Of a stretch of DNA of 64,000 nucleotides, positions 38,001 through 50,730 are shown piece after piece. Origin of the DNA: Toxoplasma gondii ME49 (lineage: Eukaryota; Apicomplexa; Conoidasida; Eucoccidiorida; Sarcocystidae). The DNA lies in NCBI RefSeq assembly GCF_000006565.2, contig NC_031468.1:372001-436000 (forward strand). Reading direction: 5' to 3'. The notes under the pieces are model-generated. The model did no database searches. It was not told where the DNA came from and saw nothing but the letters and a program-made list of their open reading frames with translations. Made by a program: the position numbers and the translations under genes. Every line of letters begins with the position of its first letter. Positions within the stretch are counted from its first letter, which is position 1.

Positions 38001-38311
38001 CGCAGCGTCACTGAATGCGAGAGGTCAGACGACCTCAGAGGTTCGTTTCTGCCTCGACTTCTCGTTCTCCGCTTACTTTTCCTTCGTCGTCACCTCGTCG
38101 TGTGACACTTTGCTTCTCCTCGACGTCTGTCTTTCTTCAGCTTCGTTTCGAGCCATCGTCATCACGCTCATGCTGGTCTCCTTCTGCTCTCGTTTCTGCC
38201 GTGTTCCGCCCCGCCTTCAGTCACTCCTTTCAGGGCGCGGGTCGACCTTTCCGAGCTGCTTTTTCGGCGCTTCTTCGAGTTGATTTTTACTGCCCTCCAG
38301 AAGTTCAAAAA
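35034..38311. other. Intergenic spacer: giant-gene 3' region and BRF1 5' region
   Basis: No convincing coding exon was found in either strand here. The left part (about 35.0-36 kb) should hold the 3' UTR and poly(A) region of the giant gene plus repeat copy C. The right part (about 37.3-38.3 kb) is strongly pyrimidine-rich on the + strand (tctcgtttctgcc-type stretches), like Toxoplasma promoters and 5' leaders, and runs up to the BRF1 start. No TATA box or defined regulatory motif could be assigned. Confidence 0.6.
35907..35963 (+). repeat. Dispersed ~55-bp repeat, copy C (downstream of giant gene)
   Basis: The copy has the cacattgatgtaactcgaa flank, then aacaaacagagatactg and gggatactg. It is closest to copy A in the left half and to copy B in the right half. 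It lies about 0.9 kb past the stop codon of the giant gene, probably in or near its 3' UTR. Confidence 0.5.
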
Positions 38312-41300
38312 ATGCTTTTCGGACATGCGGACTCCGGATTCCCCACGGGGGGCAGAGGGGAGGGAGAAGAAGAAGGAGGGAAAAGGAGTCAGTCGTGCCG
38401 CTCATGTGGCAGCACAGAGCTGGAGGCCAACGAGAGTCGAGGAGAAATCATTTGTTGCAGGTGATACTTCTTTCCGTCCTTCTTTCTCTCCGTCCTTCTT
38501 TCTCTCCGTCCTTCTTTCTCTCCGTCCTTCTTTCTCTCTGTCCTTCTTTCTCTCCGTCCTTCTTTCTCTCTGTCCTTCTTTCCTTATTGCTCTCCGTCTT
38601 TCTCTTTGTGGTCGTCAACCGGTCCACGCGTAGATGCGGCTCTTGAGGCTGGGGTTGCTGAATCTGTGAGTCGAAGCAGACAAGTCCAGTCGGGCGGTTT
38701 GACGTTGACTGACGCAGTGGAGAAGCAATTCGCATGTATGGCCTCCCTACCTTCCTCCTCATCTGTTTCGCTCCCTGGGTGTCTTGTCATTGTGTTTGCG
38801 TCTCTCGCCTTGTCGGGGTCGCTTTTCTCTTTCTCTTCGTCTTTTTGTCTTCGCTGCCGCCCCCCTCTTCCAGCGGTGTCGCCTTTTCCGTTTTCTCGTT
38901 TCACAAAGGATCTCTGCCGTCGTGTCGAGAGAACGTGTCTCTGAGACACGATCATCTATAAGCTCTGTTTCTGACGAGGAGATACTGCACGTTAAACTGA
39001 GGGTTCTTCAGTTCTGAAGAACCTTTGTTTTCTCCATTTTTCTCGCGTCTTTCTCGCTTCTCGTTTCTCTCTCTGGTCCACGTCGCTCGATGAGTCGCGA
39101 TCCACTCGAACTGCTGGGGTGCTTCATTTCAGGTTCATTCGCAGGAGGTTGAGGGTGCTCCTTCTCGCGTTACTTTGGAAACTGTGGATAGTGCACGAAT
39201 GCACTGTGTGAGGTCTGCTCGTATTGTTTCTAGAGACACTTTGTTACGTAGAATCTTGATTGTGACTAAGGTGTGAAAGGCAGGAAATAAGCGTCTCTTT
39301 GCTCGCTGCACGTGAGCATTCTTTCCCTGTGCCCTAGACAGCGAAAAGAGCAGGCGTTTCGATTCTTCTCAGTTCTTCCCTGTGGTTGCTGGGAAGCTGC
39401 GGTTGCCACCCCTGTTGGGTCGAATGCGAGTAGATCCGATCCTGTGTCAGTTTCGCTTCCAGTAACAACTTGGGTGTCGGCCTCTTCTGCGGCCCTTCAG
39501 ATGCGGTACGGTGCTCGAGGATCTGACACTGGTCGACGGCCTCCAGTTCGCCGAGTCCTCCAGTGGTGGAGTGTCGATGGTAGGAGAAAAGGCGACGCCG
39601 CAGACAAACGCGCGAAGCGGCGGGACTGTTTATGCCTTCTGTGTTTTCCAGAGCCGGGGAAAGTTGTTTCGTCTCACGTTTAATGCGAGAGCTGTCCTAC
39701 GCCGGCGCTGGATTCCGTTGCCCGTGCTAGAGAGAAATAGGACCACTGTGCGGCACTGGCCGATAGGCACAGTCGGATGCACTCCGAGGTCGCGAAATTT
39801 CATCTGTGTATCGTCTCCCAGTTCGACTGTTTTTGTCGTGACCTTTGGCAAAAAGGGGATTTCTAGGCTGCTCCAATCTCGGTCTGAATTACATCGCTTC
39901 TGTGAGCATGAGGAGTGTTTTGGTCGGAGAGTGACGGCTTCTCACTTTTATTCGGCTGCACGTTGCTTGCTTTATTCCACTACACACCCACTCCGAGACC
40001 GCCGTGTTGGTTGCGCTTCCCGGAACAACCAAGATACCTCTCGGGTTGCGTGTATTTCTGTGTTCAAATGCATGCAAGTGTGCGTCGCTCTTTGTGTATG
40101 GCCAGGATGTAAACGGAACTGAATGCCCACCGTAGCGTGTTTTTCTACACTGTATGCATGCTCGCAAAAAACATCGTTGCTTGCAGTTTTAGTTGATTTG
40201 GAAAGACCCAAGTGGACATCCCCATAGGTGACGAATGTAAGACGAATTATAGTTATCTGCTCCCGTCTCTCCCTGTCTTCGTTCTAGACTTTGAGAGGCT
40301 CATGTATGGCGCGAGCTTCAGAGCCGCACTCGTGGCGTGTGACAAGGGCATGCAGCCCACTGTGGCGACTTCTTCATGTCGTTGTGTGCGGAGGAAGAAG
40401 GGCGGTCACACCTTCGACTCTGCTCGCCTTTCTTTCTTGGCGGACCGTGTTGTTTTGCTGTTCTTCGACCGCTGTTTCAGGTCGGACAGTTTGTCTCGAG
40501 TTGCACTGGAGCGGGACGCGGCCTGAGAGCAGGTGTTGGTGGAGGCGGTGACAGCCGAGAACAGACTCTCCAGAGAGGATTCAACAACATTCAGTCTATC
40601 GCAGGTAAGAGTTGTCGCGCTGCTTCTCTGACACGCAGTGCCTCTCAGAACTCAAACGCGTTCCATCCCGTCTTTGTAACACAGACATTTGCTGTTCAAG
40701 CAGTGTGCGAGTGTTCGACAACTCAGCTGTCATTTGTCTGTGGACTTCGGGTCACTTCTGTCCTTCCGTGCATCCGTCAGCGAACGCATGTTGGCCGATG
40801 CGACCTTCCGCAAGTGGATGTCTGCCGTTCAGTGTGGCTGGTGGAAACTTTTGCTTCCACGATGGTTTGTGTCCACTTGCTTGTTCGGTCTCTCATTCAT
40901 CCTCGCGGAAGCTAGAAATAAATGGAAAACCATCAAAACGCAGACTGCGTGTGACCGTGCTGCTGAAGAAACAGTTAGAGGCACCACCCGTGAAACACCA
41001 CGTGCCGAATGCGAAACAGTGCATTCGCGTCTCTCCGTTTCTGCCGCTCTGTTTATCCCCAACAGCTAAAACGCTTTGTCTGCATATGGACATGCACTGC
41101 TGTTTTAGCGCTGAAAGCTTTAGTTCAGGGCGAGAGTTCATATTCGCGAAACGGAGTTCAATTTCGCGTGTCTCGACCGGTTTAGCCTGTCTGAATTCAG
41201 AAAGAATTCCTTTCTCTCAGATAGAGGCTTCTGCTTTCTCGTGCGGTGATGACGCTGTGACACGCGTACGCTCACTGCAGGAGACGCTCCACGGACGTTC

Positions 41301-44300
41301 CACTCAGGAGAGTTAGAGCTACATATCAGTCTCTCTGTGGCCGATTTCTCCTCGCCAGACAGCGGCGTTTGTTCGCTTTGGTGACACGACTTCTTCGCCC
41401 ACTACCTCCTAAGCTTTTGTCGCTCTTTCGTTGTGCCTCGCGGTGCAGGGCTCTCGTGGCTGCACGTTTGCACTCCCGGGAGTCTAGAGAGTCCAGCGAG
41501 CGTCTGCTTCACCGGGCGTCGCTTCTCTTTAGACAAGCTTTTTGACTGTCGGTGTTTCGATCTGTTGGGGTCCTAGGCTGTGTTGACAGCCACGAGGTGG
41601 GATCGAGGAACTCCGGCGATTCACGGTTCGCCACATGTACGCTTAAGCTCGATAACAAGCATAGGTCGAAACACCGACGCAAAGTTCTCCAAGAGTGTAC
41701 ATCACCCCCGATGCGGAAGGGTGAGGTGTTTGAAACGTCATGTTCCACGACTGCGTCTTGTTCTTTTCAGAGCGCCTTCGACTTTCATCGCAGCAGCACA
41801 TTTCCTCAGCTCATCGCCTCTACCTCATGGCAACTCAGAGAAACTTCACGCTCGGACGACGCTCGGTGCTCGTTGCTTCGGCTTGTCTTTACGCCATTTG
41901 TCGCCGAGAACGTACCCCGCATCTTCTGATCGATTTCTGCGACGTCCTGAGGTGAGAAAAAGAAACAAGTTTCTTGTCGACCACGTCCAGGAGTTTCCTA
42001 ATACTACATCGTTCATGTCTACATGCATACGGCTTACGGGTCTCGTTCTCGCGGGAGCAGCGCGCGCACGGGGTCATTGCCCAGGTGCGAATTCTTATTT
42101 TCGTGGTGCCGCGTTCAACTTCTTTGCCAGTCAGTTTGTTCGTAGTGCCAACTCTGTAGAGAGAACGGAAAACCTTCTCTCGTTCTTCCTCAAGAACTAA
42201 AGCGACCTCCTCTTTTTTTATGCTTCTTCTCTCTCTTAGAACGCTCCACACACTTCGTGTCCTCGATTCGAGTTGAGACTGTCGTCCGTGTCGAGGAAGC
42301 AGCGACGCAGAGACGCGTTAACGCTGACACTCGCTCTATTTGAAACCAAGAACAGCCTGTGCTCTACGTAAACGAAACTGTTCCTCCGGGTCCCATGTCG
42401 ACCCGTGGAGTCTTTTACCACCCTTCAGAGGGTCAAAACGCTCGAATCGCATGCGTTTTCTGTCTAGAGCCATTTGACGTCCTCGCCTTTGTCTGTTTGA
42501 CAGGGGGGGAGGTCTCTTTCGATTTGTGTTTCAGCTTCTGCGCCTAGTGTGCGTTTGCCCTGAATACGAACAGTGTCCTAGGGCCTCTGGCGTCTCTGTT
42601 CGATTCGCACTGTCAAGTTCTGGATGATGGTCGCCACGCTGGGTGCAGATTCTGACAGAGTCACGGATGCGTTAGTTTTGCGAGCTCCCACTGCTCTCCA
42701 TGTGATCATGAAGAACGCAGCAGAATCTCAAATATCCCGGGATGCCTTAATCGGTCTGTGTTAAGCCAGGCAGTTAGTGTGTAGCATATAAAACAGAGTC
42801 TCGACTTCTTTCTTCTTAGGGGGATGTGGTTGTTTCTCGCAGACTGCGCGGTGGCGAGAGTATCTGTGTTTCCAAGATCTGTGGTGTTGCAGTGTTCATG
42901 TCGTCTCCTATCTCGGACGGCGACCTGATCTTCTAGCTTTGCCTTCCCGAGTTTAATTCGTCAGTACTCCATGACGCGAAATGTGGCCAGTGGATCTGAG
43001 GCCGGCAAGTGAAGCAGTCTCTTTGGTGCAGACCCTAGGAAGAGCTAACCCTGTCTCTCCCGCGTGCATTCCCTCTTCTCGACGATTTATTTCTTTGCAT
43101 TCATGAGGCATTCTCTGTTTCTTCAGGACAAACGTTCGCGCTCTCGGCCAGGTGAGCTGCTCTTTGCATTTTTATTTTCTTTCAATGTCTCCAAAGGCAA
43201 TACTTTTTCTCTCCCTGTTTCTGCTTCTTGGTGTCTCCTTGTGTCTCGCACGTCTCGACTGCCCCGTTCCGTTTCTAAGTTCTTCAGTTTTCGTCCGCGT
43301 CCTGCAGTGTCGCCCGCTGCAGGTTCGTCTGTCTCGCCTTCGCTTTTTCTGCCCTGTTTTGAGGTGCGGTTTTACTCGAGAAGGAGGAGTGTCTTAAGGG
43401 CTGCAGTTTTCCTCGTTCCACCGAGTGGCTCTGTTTCTTCTGCCTTCTTGGATTCTTCTGTTATATCGGCGAGGTTCTGTATCTTCTGCCTGGCTGCGTT
43501 CTTCTGGCGCTTCTAAGGGTGCTCTTTCCTCTTGTGTTCTCCGTTCACACCTCCGCGACTTCGGTTCCTTCTGTCTCGTGTCTTCTCGTTCCTGCACGCT
43601 GGGTTTCTCTTTCCTTTCCTGCTTTCCGTCCACGTTTGCTGGTTCCCCTTTTCTCTGTGGTTTCCCGTCGGTGTGCTTTCTAGGTCTTCATGAAGCTGCT
43701 TCGCGTCCTCCACCTCCAAGTTCCCCACGTCGATCCGTCTCTGTTCCTCGAACGCTTCGCTTGTCAAATGCAACTTGGAGACAAGACTCACACAGTTGCG
43801 CAGACCGGAGTTCGTCTGATTCAGGTGAGTCGTTTTCATGTGCAACTCTTTGTTTCCTTATTCAAGCTGTCCGTGCTGGATGGCTGGTACGACCCATTCA
43901 CCTTCACACTTCCCCATGGAGATGAGTTCTGCCGAGGACGGTCGAAACTCTTTGTTGCCACATAGAAGGAACTGTGCTTTATAACAGCTCTCAAGGATAC
44001 CCTGACACAGTTTTGGTCATCTGCAGTCACTCTCCAGCAGCCAAGGATCAGGCTGGAAATGATCAGAGTGAGTGGCATGGCCGTTTCCTAGCTTGTGTGC
44101 AGACGTCGGTTCTTCAACTGAGAAGTTCTGTTCCCGGGAACGAGACTCGCGGGAGACATGAGGAAACCAGAATGAACATTTGCTTGTTTAGCGTGTGTAC
44201 GCAAGCTAGTATCCGAGTATACAGGCTCGTCGGATTGTCGTTTTAGTTCTGTTGCACACACCTACCTGTGTCGGGTCACTGCGTTTTTCGTTCCGCAAGA

Positions 44301-47300
44301 CCCAGTTCGAAACCAGTCTTCACCGCCACCAAAGAAGCAGCACTTTGTTCTGCCAGCGTCGCCTTTTTCCTAGCGGGCAGTCTCTCCCAGAAGATGCATT
44401 TGCCCTTCCCGTGTGTACTCTTCGTGAGGCCTCTTCAGGACGCGTTTCGCTCTTCTTTTCACCATCCAGCAACATGCTCCCGTGCAGAGTCGTTCGTCAA
44501 AACGTCTGCTCTGCGCCACAGCGTGTCTGCCTGGTCTTCTGCTGTCGTTGCTCCTCGTCGGTTTCGTCCTCAGTGTAGACTGGCTGATCCTCGCTTTCGT
44601 GCTGCGTTCTGCTCTTTGTAATCTCCTCTCGCAGGCAATGAACAGAGACTGGATCAGCACGGGCCGACGTCCAATGGGCCTCTGTGGAGCAGCGCTGCTG
44701 ATTGCTGCGCGCTACCACAACTTCCAAATGAATGCAGAGGACATTGCACATGTAGGCGTCCATTCTCGCGTCTCCGTGTCTACGCGGTCGTGACGCTCTC
44801 TTTGTCTTTTTCACCAGTCTTCTATGTACTCTCAGATGACCTCAGAAAGCATGAAACTCACGCGCCGCGTAGCCGTTGAGGGTCGTTGAACGCGCAGTGT
44901 GTTAAGGAAGCGCATGGCTGCGTTTCGGGTGGACAGATACACCGCTGGGTGCAGACGTAGTCTTCTCGCTTGCTGCTGGAAGAACGATGAGGGTGAATCG
45001 CCTTCTGAGCTTTGGTCTTCCTCGTTATCGTTTTGTCTCCATTTCGCGCTCGTGTGCCTTTCTCCTCGAGTTGTGGCGTGCGGGGTGGGACGCTAGTGTG
45101 GAGCTCCCTTTCCACTGCTGCATCTCGCTTTCTCTGCGGTGGCAGTTGACCCTGTCCTGTGTGGACGACTGCCTTCCTTTCCAGTCGTCTCCGCGGTTTG
45201 CCTGGGCCTCGCCCTGACAATCCTGCCCTCATTCCCCTCGTTCGTTTCTTCCTGCGTCTTCCCCCCGGCCCGGCTTCCTTCCTCCCATCATCCCTCCCCG
45301 TCTCGCCTCTGGTGTTGTTTTCTTTTCCGCAATCTGCAGATTGTTCGTGTTTCAGGCCCGACAGTGAATCGACGCCTGCAGGAGTTCAAGCAGACGGCGA
45401 CAGCACAGCTGGCAGTGGCCGACTTTGAGTCTACCGATCTTCTTTCCCTGCCTAGCCAAGCGCAGCCGCCGTGTCGCATAAAAGCGTACCGGCGGAAACT
45501 GAAGTTGATGCAGAAGAAAGAAGAAGAGACCCTTGCGCTCACGGACTCTCCCGCAGTTCCGGCGTTGCCGTCGACGGTGCCTGAAGAGAAGAAGGCGAGA
45601 ATGCGCAGCGAGGAGGAGAGCGACGAGCCCGCAGAAGCAAACGGAGCCGAACAGGGAGAAAACGGAGAAAGCAACAGAAGAGAGACAGAGGAAGGGGAGG
45701 ACGTGTCTCTCGCCACTGTCTGCGGAGACTCCGGACCGAAACGCTTCGCCGAGTTTGCCGCCGTGGGGAATTTACACCTCGACACTGAGCTCCTTTGCAA
45801 GGAGGTGAGACAGTGTGGAAGGGGGCGACCAAGAGGAAGCACAGACCAGTGCGCAATGCGGGGAACGAAAGAAGAGGTAGCGGAGGTTGACGAGGGTGAC
45901 GCGACGGCGGAGACATCGGAGACAGCAAGACAGCGGTGACAGAGGAGACAACGGAGACAGAGGAAATAGAGGGGGCTAGGAAGGTGACACGCTGCACCCG
46001 CTTCAATTTAACGACAGGAAGACACTGTGACTTGAGATCGAATGCCGGATGAGGCGGGCATGGGGAGGAAGACAGAGGAAAAACGCAACTCTCCAAGTGT
46101 CGCTGATTTTCTAGAGCAGAGGTGAAATAACCTTCATGACGTAGGACATGGAAGTCCATCCCTTTTAGCTGTCTTGAGCAGTTCAGTAGGGCCGTCTTCT
46201 CTTTGCTCTCCAACGCGAAAGAGACAAGTACAGACAGCGAGAGGGTGGCAATCTGGAGTGTCGCCGAGACTCCACGCACGCGCGTCGCCGCTGACAAGGT
46301 GGCTGCATTTCTGTCGACCGACCTTGTTCTCGTCTGCGTTCTCTGTTTCCTCGGTTAGGCTCCTTCGCCAGAAGACATTCTGATGCTGGCTGGGCGCATG
46401 GCCTCTGCGCTCGATGGACGCGTGCAGAGCAATCTATCGCAGTCAACGTCTGCCTCGTGTCGAGAGGACTTTGGAACTCAGACAGACGTTTCGCTTGATG
46501 CAAGCGTTGCGGGAGAAAGCCGCGACACGCACCGCACTGCTGGAGAAAGTGGCGGAGCTGAGGAAGGACGAACTCTCTCGTTGGACGCCTCGGGAACGGG
46601 GCAGGTGAGTACCGTTGTTTTGATTACATTTTCTCTGGCCTTCTTTTGGCTGGATCACAATGGGTGTGCATCCTCTTCGTTCTAGTGCATTTCATCGTGT
46701 TGTTTTCATAACGCATAGCTGGTTTACATCTGCCGCTCTGCATTCGTTTTATCTTTCGCTTCATGAGCTATGCCCCTCAAAATAGATGTACATATCTTCT
46801 CCTCACACTTGTTCTAGGAACCCTGCAGGTATACATCCCGCGCGTACGCTCGTCCTCTAGCCTCGAATGCTGATGACAGATGCGATGTGTGTGTCCTAGT
46901 TAAGAGGATTATCGTCTTACGAGTAGACGAGCCGCTTCTCCTAGAGCGATAGCAAGTGAGCAACGTCTCCTGGGATCCAGCTTCGCTTGTGTTGCCAGAG
47001 CACTTTGAGGTGGCACAGATCTTCGTTCGTGGAAATGCACAGAGGAGAGAATCTTTGCTGGCAAGCTCTTGATACTGTAGTCGTGGGTGACGTCGTTCTT
47101 TTATTTTTAAAGAAAGGAAAGGCATACCGACTGCCGCATGAATGCGATTCACAGTCTCTCGACGGATGTTGGGTGTGTTCGCGCATCTCTTTTTGGTGAC
47201 GATCGCTTTTTGACAAAGTCGGGGCGAAGCACCTTAGGACCTTCGGCAGGCCGTTGAAGGCTATCCCGTTCAAAGTAAATAGTATCTCGAGCCTCAGACT

Positions 47301-49099
47301 CAGCTTATTCAACAACATACACGTGTAGGTGGGCGCCTGAGTGGGTTCTGTCACCTTATTAAGACTGTGTTTTCTCTACAAGTGATTTTTTTGCAAGGGA
47401 CAACGGTAGTCGCCAGAACAGAAACACGCGAGTGAAATGTGTAGTTCACTGTCCGATAACAGACGTGAGCTAATGACTCAATGTCTCGGGAAAGGTCGTT
47501 CCCTCTGTGTCATGTCAACCAAGGAAAAAATTTCGGGGACCGATGCACACCGAAACTACACTGTACTCATGGAGGTCCAGTGTCCTACCACCTGCCACGG
47601 CCTTTGAGCAGATTTTACGCTCTCTGTTGCTGAGGAAGCCCTGTGAGGGTCATTGTGGTGCTGGTGACAGGCGCAGAGAAAAGAAGCGCGCCGTTTTCGA
47701 GTGTGAAGACTTCACTTTGCTTGTCCTTCATCCTTTATTATGCTTGATGCGGCTGATGTTTCTCGCTCTTCATTCCCGTGGATATGTTACTTATCACTAG
47801 AGACGCATGCACCCTTTCTTCAGCTTTGCTGTTCGGGCGGATGTCTACTCAGCAACCTGTGGAGACACCAGAGCTATCGAAGCACGCGTTCTGTGACAAA
47901 CGCATGTCCGGCCGACCCGAGTTTTCACTGGATGGTTCACGGAAATGCAACGATCTCGAAAGAAGCTTTTCGCCTTGTTTCATGCCCCGTCCCAGGTTTG
48001 CCATTGCCATGTGACATCTATGAACATCAGGCTGGCAGTGAAGACCTACCGCCTCCCAGTGGAACTCACGGCTGTCGCCTTCGCTGTTCCGACGTTCCGG
48101 CTTCTGCTTCGTCGTCTGCGTCTTCTTCTGTCTCTTCTTCTTCTGCTTCTTCTTCCATTCTCTCTGGCGTTGTTTCCAGAGCTTCTTGCGAGGACAGTGA
48201 AGAAAGCAGAAGCGTCAGAAGTGGAGGCGGCCGGTTTGGAGACACGGAGACTGTAGGGTCAACGGAGAGGGGAGAGGAGGACGACGACTCGGCCGAAGAA
48301 GAAATTCGTGCCATGTTTCTGAGTGAAAGCGAACAGCGAGCAAAGGCTCTTATCTGGTAAGAAGGGTGCAAACTAGGAAGACGCATCGGAAGACAGGGAC
48401 GAGGTCAACCAAGAGGCGATCCTCATACAGAGGAGATGCCACCGTGGGTGGAATCCCAGACCGGGGGTGCTAGAGATTTCGTAAGGCAGGCACCAAGAGG
48501 CTGACGCTCGACGCTCTCAGAGTTCAAAACATAGGTAGTGGAATGGATGTCTCGGATGGCGCGAGGTGTTTCTGCTGCCATTCATAAGAGTCAGAAGACG
48601 AAGGATGCACGTGACTTTGGTTTTGAATCGACAGCTGGAAGCCAGTGATGTAGCCCCCTGCGTGCTCAAGAGTCCAACGCCAGAACAGGAATTCAGTTTC
48701 CTAATAGTCCGATGCCTCTGTGCACGGGGAAAGCGCCTGCATCGGAGAAGTCTGTGGTGTTTATCAATCGCCCAACACGAGGAAGAGAACCTCAGATTTT
48801 TCTCGCGAGAGGTCCCATTTTTTGATCAGGGACGAGCTGACGAAAGACGTGATGCCTCTCGTGCACCGACGGTTGAAGGAGAAGAAACTCCGGGAAAGGG
48901 AGATGATGCTTAATCAATCCAAGCGGTACGACGCGGCACAGCGACCCCACTGGAAGACTCCATTCGGTGCCCTTAAGTCTCTGTCCTCTCGAGAGGTGTA
49001 GTCGGACGCACCTGCCAGCGGCAAAAGAGAGCGAAAGAACCTACGGCCCTCACAAGCGCCGTGCAAGAATCTAATGGCATATATATATATATATATGTT

Positions 49100-49140
<41 letters not shown>

Positions 49141-50730
49141 ATATATGTATACACTTGGTCCTTTGCAGAATTTTGTACGCCCACATGCACATACAGACAC
49201 ACATATTTATTTTCAAGAAAGTAGACGTAAATGAGTCTACATACATCTACATATATATATATATTGAAATGCAGTCATTTATCTGAATATGCAGGAACAA
49301 ATTCCCGTATACGCGAGTATATAAACAGCAATAAACACGAATTAACATGCATATATTTAGATGCTTTCTGGTTATCCGAGCTTATGTCGACTTCAGCGTT
49401 GAATTCACACTGTCAGTCGAACAGTCGCGATGCCGATGTAGAAAGCAGAGACAGAATGGAACAGCTGGTGACGAGGCTGAGCAGATCTTCGTTTCCGTCA
49501 CACTGCCCTACGCCTTGCTTCCTTCGCAAATATGTTGCTGTGTTTCCGTTCGGCGTACGTTCCTGCCCCGTCTGGAGACTCGTTGGTGTGGTTTGTCCCT
49601 GTGCCTGTTTTTCTAATCGCTGCATGCAGTTTGACGTTTTCTTCGGTTTCGTGCAGAAAACGACTGCAGAGCACGGGACGACGGAGTCGCTTCGGAAGCG
49701 ACGCAGGAAGCGCGCCTGCTGCCTCAGTGAGTTTTTGAAAGGAAAAAAAGGAACCACGGAATTTTCAAACGGAGCGCAAAGGGATCTTTCGCTAGACTTG
49801 CCGTCCAAGGAGGGATAATTGGCAAGTTGAATCCGTCAGCAACTGATGCGGCGGTGTCTATTTGGCCAGTGTAATGTGACATCGAATTCGGAGAACGCAA
49901 CAGAGCCGCACGGTGCGTCGTCTGGGCTAGAGAGGGAGACATCGAAAAATCCTGGAAGCAACGGTTCGAGTTGAGCGTACGCTCTACAAGCTTCGAGCGC
50001 CATTGACGTCACGTCTCTCTCTTTGTTCTGACTCGCGCCGATTCCGGACTGTGACTTTGACAGTGTTACGGTTCCCGACGTTAAGCAGTCTGATTGTGCG
50101 GCAGAGGACACAACGTCTTGTTTGTCGAATAACTGGGGCGGTTTCTCGTCGTTTTTCTCAGAGATCAATCACAGTCTTCTCTTTGCTTACATCACGTGTG
50201 AACGTTCCTGGATCGTGGCAGTACGTAGTTGAGTGCCGACAGTTCCGGAGCTGACACGCATTTTGAGAATTAGGAAAACGACGAGGGCCGCACACCCTGC
50301 AGACGAAGAAGAGTGTAGAGATGGGGTACTGTCCATCTGCTCTCTTCTCTTCTGCAGCGGCATTAGCGAACTCTCTTGGTATCGTTCGACGCGTGCGGCG
50401 CGCACAACGGAGATGAAAGAAACCGGAACTTTCCGGGGGGGGGGGGGAAGGAGGGTAATTCACGGTTGCTCTAAGCCGGAGAACGGTTGGACGGACATGC
50501 GTGAACAGCAGGGTCCCGGTGATACGCGCGCGTGTGAATAAGGGTGGCGTTTCGACTGAAGAGAAGTTATTTGGCAGTATTCGTCTGTCGATGTCTTTGC
50601 TCAGGCGGCAGAGTCAGTCCGGCTGGCTCTTCAGATGAGCAGCAGAAGCATCGTGGGGAAAATCAACGATGACGCACTGAACAGCCTCTTCGGTCCTGTA
50701 CGAAGAGTCACTGAGCAAAACGGGAACTAG
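38312..50730 (+). CDS. BRF1: TFIIIB subunit BRF1 (TFIIB-related factor)
   Basis: BRF1 bridges TFIIIC/TBP and RNA polymerase III on tRNA, 5S and U6-type genes in the nucleus. Exons: 38312-38460, 39501-39579, 40481-40604, 41771-41951, 43127-43151, 43684-43824, 44635-44751, 45340-45804, 46359-46604, 47824-48356, 48830-48925, 49657-49726, 50605-50730. They sum to 784 codons with all phases matching. Residues 29-52 form the TFIIB zinc ribbon (C29, C32, C48, C51), followed by TVLED and FAESSSGG as in other Brf1 proteins. Residues about 118-233 form cyclin fold 1 (ATQRNFTLGR, RTPHLLIDFCDVL). Residues about 234-310 form cyclin fold 2 (NRDWISTGRRPMGLCGAALL, SGPTVNRRLQEF). Further on are an acidic/Ser-rich linker, the EEEIRAMFLSESEQRAKALI block, a basic stretch and the last-exon block KINDDALNSLFG, which binds TBP/Bdp1 in yeast and human Brf1. 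The start ATG has a good aaaaaatg context. The upstream border of the 47,824 exon is the least certain. Confidence 0.93.
38474..38582 (+). repeat. 17-bp pyrimidine minisatellite in BRF1 intron 1
   Basis: About six to seven tandem copies of a 17-base unit (tctctccgtccttcttt, with c/t variants) start just after the intron-1 donor. The unit is all-pyrimidine except for one G. It produces an artificial Ser/Leu/Pro-rich open frame. Confidence 0.9.
49080..49148. repeat. (TA)n microsatellite in BRF1 intron
   Basis: A long ta array interrupted by gtttgta lies in the intron between the exon ending at 48,925 and the exon starting at 49,657. Confidence 0.9.
50435..50447 (+). repeat. Poly-G tract (13 G) in last BRF1 intron
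   Basis: The sequence is an uninterrupted run of 13 G followed by aaggaggg. It lies 157 bases upstream of the last BRF1 exon. Its length is likely to be unreliable in the assembly, and it is a candidate G-quadruplex on the coding strand. Confidence 0.85.

Noticed and set aside
45539..46297. 252-codon minus-strand frame opposite BRF1
   Set aside because: It overlaps the acidic BRF1 exon 45340-45804 and its intron; composition is the complement of Glu/Ser-rich coding DNA and there is no similarity to any family.
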